Below the pieces are notes generated by a model that was not told the DNA's origin, did not search any database, and saw only the letters and a list, made by a program, of their open reading frames with translations. A stretch of 27,699 bases of DNA from a virus: positions 1-27,699 of the IMG/VR virus record IMGVR_UViG_3300005078_000018; one strand, 5' to 3'. Made by a program: the position numbers and the translations under genes. Below are positions 15,729-21,833 of this stretch, piece after piece (the first letter of the stretch is position 1; every line of letters begins with the position of its first letter).

Positions 15729-15904
15729 TTAATTGTTCTCCTTCACTCTAATAGATTTTTATTCCTGCTCTCCAGGTATTGTAGAATTACCTTTGTTCTT
15801 TATGCCCTACAAATCTGTAAAAAGGGCGAAAAAATAAGACCATACCCCGGTCTTCTAAGGAGATGCAGATCACCGCCTCTCACATTGGAATTTATATCAG
15901 ATTG
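15729..15904 (-). other. Non-coding spacer upstream of the scaffold gene
   Basis: This 176-base gap has no convincing gene. It holds the terminator at 15829-15854, a second hairpin (GCCC/GGGC arms at 15804-15827 around the palindrome TACAGATTTGTA), and a possible weak minus-strand promoter between the terminator and the scaffold gene (TTGTAG, 17 bases, TAATTC). The promoter is a weak reading. Confidence 0.45.
15829..15854 (-). terminator. Rho-independent terminator before the scaffold gene
   Basis: On the minus strand, AAGACC and GGTCTT form a perfect six-base stem around GGGGTAT, followed by ATTTTTTT. It would stop transcripts from the portal/MuF direction after the group of tiny genes. It could lower, but need not abolish, expression into the scaffold-capsid genes. 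Confidence 0.82.
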
Positions 15905-16060
15905 TTAAAACGCCCCGTTATCCTCTGTTTTGGGAATTCTTACCGCTTTGGGGAAATCTTCCACTTCCACCATCTCGCCCTCATCCAATAACTCTGGCAA
16001 TGCGATCCGCATCAGCAGTTCGGCGATCTCGTCCGGTTCTCCGGTTAATTCAACTTTCAC
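15905..16060 (-). CDS. Small acidic protein, unknown function
   Basis: This 51-residue protein begins at a GTG with AAGGAGG nine bases upstream. It is Glu/Asp-rich: MKVELTGEPDEIAELLMRIA, then PELLDEGEMVEVEDFPKA, ending KTEDNGAF. It overlaps the preceding 81-residue gene by 11 bases, which argues for real translation. The acidic and short character would suit an antitoxin-like or regulatory protein, but no family was recognised. Confidence 0.6.
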   Translation of the reverse strand: MKVELTGEPDEIAELLMRIALPELLDEGEMVEVEDFPKAVRIPKTEDNGAF

Positions 16061-16295
16061 GATTGTTCACCTCCTTATCACGTTCACATTTTCCATTTTC
16101 CTTATATTCACAACCTCGACGATATTTACAAAACATACATAACATATTTTTCGGCACAATATAACCACCTAACTCTTTTATCTCTTCAGCTCTAAGTTTT
16201 GCTTCGATATTTGTAATTGTACCAATTGGGATATATTCACCATTTTCAGCAACAACGAAAAACTTGCCCGGTCCAAATTGCATATTTTCATTCAT
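16050..16295 (-). CDS. Small Cys-containing protein, unknown function
   Basis: This 81-residue protein has an N-terminal beta-rich part (FGPGKFFVVAENGEYIPIG, about 7-25), a helix (IEAKLRAEEIKELGGYI), and a C-terminal Cys cluster (CMFCKYRRGC, then C at about residue 69) that could bind a metal. AGGA lies nine bases before the ATG. It sits between two terminators in a set of short overlapping genes downstream of the MuF protein. No function was recognised. Confidence 0.62.
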   Translation of the reverse strand: MNENMQFGPGKFFVVAENGEYIPIGTITNIEAKLRAEEIKELGGYIVPKNMLCMFCKYRRGCEYKENGKCERDKEVNNRES

Positions 16296-16313
16296 TTGAC
16301 CGTTTCCTTTGGA

Positions 16314-16418
16314 TTAATAAATTGAATTGCAGATAATGAATCTTCTTCCTGCTTTGTTGGCTTGCTCTTTAAAAGTGAAATAACCATTGTTCATAACTCT
16401 TGCTTTTTCAAATTTCAT
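16314..16418 (-). CDS. Very short ORF, 34 residues, with a good ribosome site
   Basis: This begins MKFEKARVMNNGYFTFKEQA and ends RRFIICNSIY. AAGGAGAG lies close upstream of its ATG, and it fills the space between the terminator at 16448-16483 and the 81-residue gene. Its shortness keeps confidence moderate. It could be a leader peptide or a remnant. Confidence 0.45.
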   Translation of the reverse strand: MKFEKARVMNNGYFTFKEQANKAGRRFIICNSIY

Positions 16419-16447
16419 TTTTTGCTCTCCTTTTAAATTTTGGGCAT

Positions 16448-16483
16448 GAAAAAACCACCTAACTTTTTTACAATTGGTGGTTT
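16448..16483 (-). terminator. Rho-independent terminator after the 58-residue gene
   Basis: On the minus strand, AACCACC and GGTGGTT form a seven-base stem around a 16-base loop, followed by TTTTTC. The stop codon of the 58-residue gene overlaps the left arm. The loop is long, but the stem and T-tract are convincing. It marks the end of the terminase-portal-MuF unit. Confidence 0.72.
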
Positions 16484-16658
16484 AGTCTTCTCTGTATCGC
16501 TCGCAAGCTTTACATATCGCTTTAAAATTTTCAATTGCAACTGCTTTTTCTGGCGCTGTCCATATCGGAGCCCCATCTTGCACAACCATCTGAATATCAA
16601 AACAAATTCCATTTTCAATATCGCTTTTCATAAGCGGGCAATACCACTTATCGTCCAT
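16482..16658 (-). CDS. Small Cys-rich protein directly after the MuF toxin-like gene
   Basis: This 58-residue protein overlaps the end of the MuF gene by 11 bases and carries Cys at residues 7, 19, 49 and 52 (WYCPLMKSD, GICFDI, AICKACERY), a possible zinc site. A GGAGG lies 12 bases before the ATG, longer than usual. The gene ends in an intrinsic terminator. Tight coupling to a gene with a toxin-like C-terminus makes it a candidate cognate immunity or assembly factor, but that rests on position only. The 61-codon frame overlapping it at 16433-16618 is a shadow. Confidence 0.62.
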   Translation of the reverse strand: MDDKWYCPLMKSDIENGICFDIQMVVQDGAPIWTAPEKAVAIENFKAICKACERYRED

Positions 16659-18111
16659 GTTTTTTCAACACCTCCAATATTCCTTTTATCTCATCTCCGA
16701 ATTCATTTGACTTAAAGGCAGTTCGTATCAAATTTCGTTTTAAATCGAAATATACCGCGCCGTTTTCACCATAAAAACGTTCATACTGCCCATCCCAAAC
16801 TGTTACCGATATTTTTGATTCATTGATAAATTGCTTTGCATCAATGAGCGTAATGTTTCGCTTTCGTTCCATATTGATATGCTCATCATCAAATATGGTG
16901 TTTTCTAAATTTACGGCTCGAGGAGGTAAATTGATTTCCCCTTTAACTCCAATAGACTTTAGTTCTGATAATATTATACCATCTTTCACCCCATCATAAC
17001 CAGCTTTACTGCCATTATTCACAAAACTTTCTTTCCACTCAGGATAAGGCATATTAGAAGGCACATAATATAGATCACCTGACTCCAGATCTCTGGCAGC
17101 TCGTAATTCCCCTTCGGTAAATTCATCATCGAAATACGGGCAGGTGCAACTTCTACAGCGTGGGTGAAAGGGCGGGGCGGTCTTTCCTGATATGAAATCT
17201 TTCATTTCAAAGACTTTTCCGTCCATTTTCTGGCAGATCTTCGAAGTCAAATTATCCAGAGTCGCCACGATCTCATAGCGTTCGACCCCTAAATCATTAA
17301 AACAATCCTTTTGTCCCTCAGAAGCAAAATAAGCCGATTCCGTAGAAACAAGCCTATCAATGTTACTCATCTTATACTTGCCAGTCATTTTGCCAGCCAG
17401 TGACTCAGAAATCTCTTTATAACTGTCACCGGCTATAATTCCCTGAGAAAGGGAATCGCCTAAATCTCTAACCAGCTTTTCTTTATCACTCCAGATCCGG
17501 GAAGAAAAGTTCTTGCCATCACTCGCCCATGGCGTAGACAGCACTTTATTAATCCGGTCCGTATCCAAACCAGCCATATCCCAGGCGACATTTAAACCGG
17601 TCTGGGTTGACCAGGCATTCTTAAAATAACTTTCTTCATACTGGCCTTTCAGGAAATCCCATAAATGTTCTTTCTCCCAGGCATGAGCTGCTTCAACCTG
17701 CTGCTGCATTTGTAATTGGAGGGCTTCAAGTCGGGTAATGTGAACCCTTGCCGATGCACTTTCCAATTGCTTTGCCCATTGATCCGAATAATTTAACGTT
17801 TTGCCCTTTTTAATATACTCTTCAACACTCATTTTCCAGTCGTAGAGTTCATCAGAATTTAGCCGCTGTTTAGCTGTCGCATAATCAATCCCCTCGCTTT
17901 CCATGAACCGTAAATACCATGATGCTAAATCCTGATTCATTCGAGCATAAGCATCTTTATATTGTTTTTTCAGATTCTCCGCAAAATCTATGGAAGCATT
18001 AGCCAGAGCATTTTCTGTTTCAATGGAACGCTCTGCCCAGTAAGCATTGTGCCGGTCACCTAGAAGTTCCTTAAGCTCAATCGCTGTTATTGTTTTCCGA
18101 TTGATCGCCAT
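16648..18111 (-). CDS. MuF-type minor head protein with C-terminal PBECR-like nuclease/toxin domain
   Basis: This 487-residue protein has an N-terminal helical region (about 1-210), a MuF-like domain (about 215-325) ending in the typical APPFHPRCRSCTCPY (about 312-326), and an extra C-terminal domain (about 393-487). That domain has DDEHINMERKRNIT (His411, Arg417), then VWDGQYERFYGENGAVYFD and NLIRTAFK. It resembles the phage Barnase-EndoU-ColicinE5/D-RelE-like (PBECR) superfamily of putative RNases fused to MuF capsid proteins. MuF proteins sit near the portal and may be injected with DNA, so the extra domain could act on the host cell. Its ATG overlaps the portal end by 35 bases, with GAGGTG upstream. 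The nuclease activity is inferred. Confidence 0.9.
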   Translation of the reverse strand: MAINRKTITAIELKELLGDRHNAYWAERSIETENALANASIDFAENLKKQYKDAYARMNQDLASWYLRFMESEGIDYATAKQRLNSDELYDWKMSVEEYIKKGKTLNYSDQWAKQLESASARVHITRLEALQLQMQQQVEAAHAWEKEHLWDFLKGQYEESYFKNAWSTQTGLNVAWDMAGLDTDRINKVLSTPWASDGKNFSSRIWSDKEKLVRDLGDSLSQGIIAGDSYKEISESLAGKMTGKYKMSNIDRLVSTESAYFASEGQKDCFNDLGVERYEIVATLDNLTSKICQKMDGKVFEMKDFISGKTAPPFHPRCRSCTCPYFDDEFTEGELRAARDLESGDLYYVPSNMPYPEWKESFVNNGSKAGYDGVKDGIILSELKSIGVKGEINLPPRAVNLENTIFDDEHINMERKRNITLIDAKQFINESKISVTVWDGQYERFYGENGAVYFDLKRNLIRTAFKSNEFGDEIKGILEVLKKHGR

Positions 18112-19474
18112 CTGTAATCACCTCTTGATAGTACGGATCCGGCGGATTGGCTTCTTCAGCTTCCTTTTCTATCTGACCGAGCTCTTTTTCAACATCTTCA
18201 ACCCAAGGATGGTTCTGGATAATGGTTCGGTCGGAAATAAGCCCCTTCGATTTCTTGGCAATATCAGCCATTTCGGTATCATTACTGATTTTAGTCCGGT
18301 ACCAGGTCTGCACAATTGTTCCAGGGTTAAAACCAAGATGCCGGCATATAGCCCGAATAAATTGACCAAAACTAGAACGAAATTCCGTCTCGACTAACCC
18401 GGCCTTAAGCTCCAGCAAATCATATAAGTGTTTCAAGGCTTCTCCAGAAGAACTGCCAAAATGCTGCGGGTCTGGATCAATCCCCTGTCCCTGTTCAAAA
18501 ATCGCTTTTCTGGTTAAATCAAGTGCCTTGTCCCTGGCTTCTACAGGGATATCAATGGCCAGTGTTGAAAGGCCTGCTCGACCATCTTCTGTCACATCTG
18601 CTTTAAAAGTTTTATATTTTTTTAGTTTCTTCAGGAAAGTTTCAAGTGGTTCATCTTCATAGCCAGCTAAAATAAAAATCAATTCCTGAATATCATCCAG
18701 ATCATTAATGAAGCCTGAATAAACTTTGTCATAACAGTCTATCAGCTCTTTAATTGTCTCAAGGTCTGTCGTTTCAATGTCGTTATTTCTAAACGGAATA
18801 AAAGGCACCTGAGCGAAATCATGGGTAATTACATTCGTATCCATGTCGCCTGCTTCCATTTCAAAGTGAAAACGCTGGTAAGGCTCTAACCCCGATGAGA
18901 TTGAAGCTTTGTTTTCTTTCCTGAAGGCATAGCAGGTGTTTTCATCCCAATATTCATAAATGTCATAGACTTTTCCAGACTCAGGATCTATGTTCTGGTA
19001 AGATCGTAATAGAGCAATCAGGCTCTGTTCAAAATCATCCGACCAGATCGGTGTGATCTGAGCACTGTTTTTAATAACACCAAATCGGAATTTATCATCT
19101 TCGTCCACCCAGTAATGCAGCCAACCGATTGATGCATTGGCGGCTCTGACACAAAGATCCTTGCAGGTTTTCGCAAAACTGTCTCCCAGCACCTCAGCCA
19201 CGTTTTTATTAGCCTTTTCATTCCCTACATCAAAAATAGGGGCTGCCGTAAACAGGTAACTGGCTTTTTGATTAACCAGAATATTATGAAAGTTACTGGC
19301 AATCCGGTTATCTGCATTTCTCAAAGGATTCCCGTTTTCATCGTATTTCTTGAACCCTTTCAATACATCATTATGCTTCCGGTAATACCGCTCAGCTGTT
19401 TCGGTTTTCTTCACAAATTCACTGGATCGCCTTGCTGAACGAAGGATTAATTTTTTCATTGTTTCTAAATCCAC
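18077..19474 (-). CDS. Portal protein, SPP1 gp6-like
   Basis: This 465-residue protein resembles the SPP1 gp6 portal family (pfam05133), the dodecameric gate through which the terminase packs DNA. Recognisable parts are RYYRKHNDVL (about 28-37), NRIASNFHNILVNQKASYLF (about 56-75), IGWLHYWVDEDDKFRFGVI (about 115-133), and FIPFRNNDIETTDLE (about 228-242), followed by the helical stem and a crown with a Glu-rich, disordered C-terminus. The start is a GTG with GGGAGGTG ten bases upstream; an ATG five codons later is less well placed. It sits between terL and the MuF gene. Confidence 0.93.
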   Translation of the reverse strand: MDLETMKKLILRSARRSSEFVKKTETAERYYRKHNDVLKGFKKYDENGNPLRNADNRIASNFHNILVNQKASYLFTAAPIFDVGNEKANKNVAEVLGDSFAKTCKDLCVRAANASIGWLHYWVDEDDKFRFGVIKNSAQITPIWSDDFEQSLIALLRSYQNIDPESGKVYDIYEYWDENTCYAFRKENKASISSGLEPYQRFHFEMEAGDMDTNVITHDFAQVPFIPFRNNDIETTDLETIKELIDCYDKVYSGFINDLDDIQELIFILAGYEDEPLETFLKKLKKYKTFKADVTEDGRAGLSTLAIDIPVEARDKALDLTRKAIFEQGQGIDPDPQHFGSSSGEALKHLYDLLELKAGLVETEFRSSFGQFIRAICRHLGFNPGTIVQTWYRTKISNDTEMADIAKKSKGLISDRTIIQNHPWVEDVEKELGQIEKEAEEANPPDPYYQEVITDGDQSENNNSD

Positions 19475-19490
19475 TTTAAGATCACCTCCC

Positions 19491-20714
19491 TTATGTTAAG
19501 AACGGGGATTTTGACCGCCCGCCTGTACTTCTGCGATATTCTTCAACCGAATACCGTAACATTGCCATTGCATCATCAAATATATTTACCGGCTCATCCA
19601 GATAAATATTTAAGCGCTCATCTTTTTTCCATTTCCACTGCTGTATCTCTTTAATTGTATTTACACAGCTGGGGTGGATATGGATTTTCATTTTTTTTAA
19701 ACAGTCAATTTGAGCCATCACACTGCCCGGTTCTTTCTTCACGCCTCTGGCTTTATACCCAGCCTTTTTCCACATCTTGATTCGGTCAGGTTCGGCGCTA
19801 TCACAATACATGATGATTCTTTTCTGAATTTTATGCTCGTTGGCCAGCTGAATAATTTCATCTGTATCCAATTCATGAACATAAATTTCACGGCACAAAT
19901 AAAGCTCACCATCTTTGAATCCAACCTCGCCAATACAGTTGGCATGATTAAACCCAAAATCCTGAGCATTTACCATTTGATCAAAATACATAGGATCCCG
20001 GTTAAAGTCTTCAATCACATAATTTTTCAGAATCAGACCACCCAGCTCACCCCAGTCACCCAGTCCATAAATTCGGTAACCGTCCGGATCCAACTCTTTA
20101 CGCCGCATCATTCGCCGGTGGTACGCCGCATCAATGAACCGGTTGTTCAGATAGGTGGAATGATGAGTCAAAACATCTTCACTGATGTAATCAAAAAAAT
20201 CCTTCTTTATCCAATGTTCTTTTGACACCGGATTGAAGGTTCCCTTTATCTGATAAAAAAGACCATCTTGGAGATCACCTCGCAGACGGTCGTCAATTAT
20301 TTCAAAATCATTTTTCGTCAGTTCTGTCATTTCTTCAAGCCATACATCAGTCAGTTTCCCGTTGGGGAAAGTGATTGACTTGATCTTTTCACGCTGCCGT
20401 TCGTCATTCATGCCCCGGAATATAACCGTATTACCATTCACTTTGCAGGCAATCTGTAGCGGGTTCATGGTTGTCTTGAAGTATGCTGACAAATTATTTC
20501 GGTTAATGGCCCCAACCAGTTCAGCAAAAGTACTATCTCGGTTGGTTACTTCTGATTTTCGAATGCAAAGGAGATTTCTACCCGGTTGAGTCAATAATCT
20601 TAAAACATAACTCTGGGCTGTATCGACAGACTTTCCGGATCCGGCTGACCCCTTCATAATCACATAGCGTTTCTTTGAATTATGAACAGGTTTGAAAGCC
20701 GGATTGAAGTCCAT
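19491..20714 (-). CDS. terL: Terminase large subunit (PBSX/Terminase_3 family)
   Basis: This protein of about 407 residues is the DNA-packaging motor. The Walker A motif GSAGSGKS lies at residues 22-29 and the Walker B DVWLEE at 123-128. The C-terminal nuclease has likely metal-binding aspartates at NAQDFGFNHA (Asp252), CDSAEPDRI (Asp305) and IFDDAMAM (Asp380/381). The frame opens at a TTG (20744) inside terS. The ATG at 20714 gives the common MDFNPAFKPVHNSKKRY beginning, sits one base after the terS stop, and is preferred, although its ribosome site is weak. The full motif set suggests an active enzyme. Confidence 0.95.
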   Translation of the reverse strand: MDFNPAFKPVHNSKKRYVIMKGSAGSGKSVDTAQSYVLRLLTQPGRNLLCIRKSEVTNRDSTFAELVGAINRNNLSAYFKTTMNPLQIACKVNGNTVIFRGMNDERQREKIKSITFPNGKLTDVWLEEMTELTKNDFEIIDDRLRGDLQDGLFYQIKGTFNPVSKEHWIKKDFFDYISEDVLTHHSTYLNNRFIDAAYHRRMMRRKELDPDGYRIYGLGDWGELGGLILKNYVIEDFNRDPMYFDQMVNAQDFGFNHANCIGEVGFKDGELYLCREIYVHELDTDEIIQLANEHKIQKRIIMYCDSAEPDRIKMWKKAGYKARGVKKEPGSVMAQIDCLKKMKIHIHPSCVNTIKEIQQWKWKKDERLNIYLDEPVNIFDDAMAMLRYSVEEYRRSTGGRSKSPFLT

Positions 20715-20715
20715 T

Positions 20716-21165
20716 TTAACCTGCACTGTCATCTCCATAGTCAACCGTAATGTTCAGGTCCATATCAACAGCCATGTCGACTTTGTCATTGTACAGGGAA
20801 TAACGCTTGCCAAGAAGTTCAGCAGCTTTGAGACGTTCTTTTTCATCAGGCGCTTTATGAATACGCCTAGCACTCGACACGCCATCACCGGAGCCTTCCA
20901 CTACAACAATTTCAGATTGGGACTCTCCACGAAGTACGCTGGTTAAATACTCCATGACTTCCTGAGCATCAGCAGTTTTTTCTGTCTTAATTTCTTCCAA
21001 ACGTTCATTTATATAATTTTGGATCTGAGGTTTTCTGAGGTTGTCAGCTCCCGTTCTGTATGCTGTTTTCTTTGAATATCCCGCGCTTATTGCCGCTTTG
21101 GTGGCATTCAGATCAATCAGATACTCGTCACAAAATCTTTTCTGTTTTTCGGTCAGTTTGGCCAT
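20716..21165 (-). CDS. terS: Terminase small subunit (XtmA-like)
   Basis: This protein of 149 residues has a helix-turn-helix N-terminus (LTEKQKRFCDEYLIDLNATK, then AAISAGYSKKTAYRTGADNL), a helical oligomerisation region (about 45-75), and a C-terminal part ending YGDDSAG that contacts the large subunit. It recognises the packaging site on DNA. The open frame begins at 21288, but MAKLTEKQ at 21165 has AAGGAGG seven bases upstream and matches known starts. It is the first late gene, 26 bases downstream of a strong terminator. The likely packaging or control repeats lie 115 bases upstream. Confidence 0.93.
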   Translation of the reverse strand: MAKLTEKQKRFCDEYLIDLNATKAAISAGYSKKTAYRTGADNLRKPQIQNYINERLEEIKTEKTADAQEVMEYLTSVLRGESQSEIVVVEGSGDGVSSARRIHKAPDEKERLKAAELLGKRYSLYNDKVDMAVDMDLNITVDYGDDSAG

Positions 21166-21190
21166 TCTGCCACCTCCTTTTCTCGGGCAT

Positions 21191-21214
21191 AAAAAAGACA
21201 CCTTTTCAGGCGCC
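21191..21214 (-). terminator. Strong rho-independent terminator upstream of terS
   Basis: On the minus strand, GGCGCCT and AGGTGTC form a seven-base stem (two G-U pairs) with a GAAA tetraloop, followed by six Ts. It separates the regulator gene from the late operon and lies between the possible late promoter and terS. It would act either as the end of early transcription or as an antitermination target. Confidence 0.87.
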
Positions 21215-21231
21215 AACCATTTAAGTCTAAA

Positions 21232-21259
21232 TTTATATTCTAATAATAACACACAATAA
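21232..21259 (-). promoter_or_regulatory. Possible late promoter upstream of terS
   Basis: On the minus strand, TTATTG (21254-21259) and TATAAA (21232-21237) are separated by 16 bases. The -10 is good and the -35 is poor, as expected for an activator-dependent promoter. The 11-bp repeats begin about 20 bases upstream. The transcription start would fall near 21225, just before the terminator hairpin. This is a reading by eye. Confidence 0.4.
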
Positions 21260-21279
21260 TAACTCATTGGAACGCATTC

Positions 21280-21323
21280 CACCAGCAAAACACCCGCATT
21301 TCACCTACATTTTACCCGCATCG
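21280..21323 (-). repeat. Four 11-bp direct repeats (iterons) upstream of terS
   Basis: Plus-strand units are CACCAGCAAAA (21280), CACCCGCATTT (21291), CACCTACATTT (21302) and TACCCGCATCG (21313), each exactly 11 bases long. A related GAACGCATTCC lies at 21270. The repeats span the end of the ArpU/RinA-like gene and the spacer. The one-turn spacing puts each unit on the same DNA face, as for an activator or terS binding array. Which protein binds is inference. Confidence 0.75.
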
Positions 21324-21743
21324 ATTTTCAGATACCAGAATCATGTCCAGTTGATCCAGTGTTGTTTCAATTTTCTTCTGCACCGTCCGTTCATCCAGTT
21401 CCGTTTTTTCAGCGATCATCTTCCAAGTCATTTTATTAAAATACCGATCCTGAAGGATACACTGAACCTCAGGTGACATAATCGTCATCAACCGGTCTAC
21501 CACTTCAATATCTGCTTCAGCCAGTTTCTTTTTCCGCTGTAGTTCAAGAATATCATCATCTTCAAGATGTCTGATTGCAGTTCGTTCGGTACTGCTGCCC
21601 CCACCATGAATAACAGGGGTGTGAGAGAGCCGCTGGGTAAAAGAAGGGTCCATCTGCTCTCTCAATAGTTTTATCTCACGATCGATGAAGATAATCGAAA
21701 CCTTGTTATCCATATATTTTTCAAAAAAGCTTCTAACTTGCAC
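21312..21743 (-). CDS. ArpU/RinA-like late transcriptional regulator
   Basis: This 143-residue protein ends in a sigma-70 region-4-like helix-turn-helix: EVVDRLMTIMSPEVQCILQD (about 79-98), then RYFNKMTWKMIAEKTELDERTVQKKI (about 99-124). It matches ArpU/RinA-type phage proteins that switch on late genes. It is placed directly before the terminase operon. The start codon is GTG with GGGGGAG five bases upstream. The nearby 11-bp repeats are the likely target. The N-terminal half is variable and of unknown role. Confidence 0.8.
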   Translation of the reverse strand: MQVRSFFEKYMDNKVSIIFIDREIKLLREQMDPSFTQRLSHTPVIHGGGSSTERTAIRHLEDDDILELQRKKKLAEADIEVVDRLMTIMSPEVQCILQDRYFNKMTWKMIAEKTELDERTVQKKIETTLDQLDMILVSENRCG

Positions 21744-21777
21744 GTATTCTCCCCCTTATGCTATAATAATTTGACCA

Positions 21778-21793
21778 GTATTCAGAAGAATAC
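21778..21793. promoter_or_regulatory. Palindrome GTATTC-N4-GAATAC upstream of the regulator gene
   Basis: This is a perfect six-base inverted repeat around a four-base spacer, 35 bases upstream of the regulator's GTG. It could be an operator for a dimeric repressor or activator controlling the regulator. There is no direct evidence for binding. Confidence 0.4.
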
Positions 21794-21797
21794 ACCA

Positions 21798-21833
21798 GAA
21801 TGTTTCCTACGCCATTAGGAGCATTCTTTTTTT
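21798..21833 (+). terminator. Terminator-like hairpin oriented on the plus strand
   Basis: GAATG-TTTCCTA and TAGGA-G-CATTC pair with a small bulge around a CGCCAT loop and are followed by seven Ts on the plus strand. It overlaps the last codons of the PcfJ gene. No plus-strand gene lies upstream, so it may block antisense transcription into the PcfJ gene. It could also be chance. Confidence 0.4.

Noticed and set aside
16433-16618. 61-codon minus frame MKMEFVLIFRWLCKMG
   Set aside because: It runs through the terminator, lacks a ribosome site and overlaps the better-supported 58-residue frame at 16482-16658.
21165-21288. Upstream extension of terS by 41 codons
   Set aside because: It crosses the terminator and candidate promoter and lacks a ribosome site. 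The ATG at 21165 has AGGAGG.
21280-21323. Possible CRISPR-like array
   Set aside because: Units are 11 bp with no spacers, so they are phased direct repeats, not a CRISPR.
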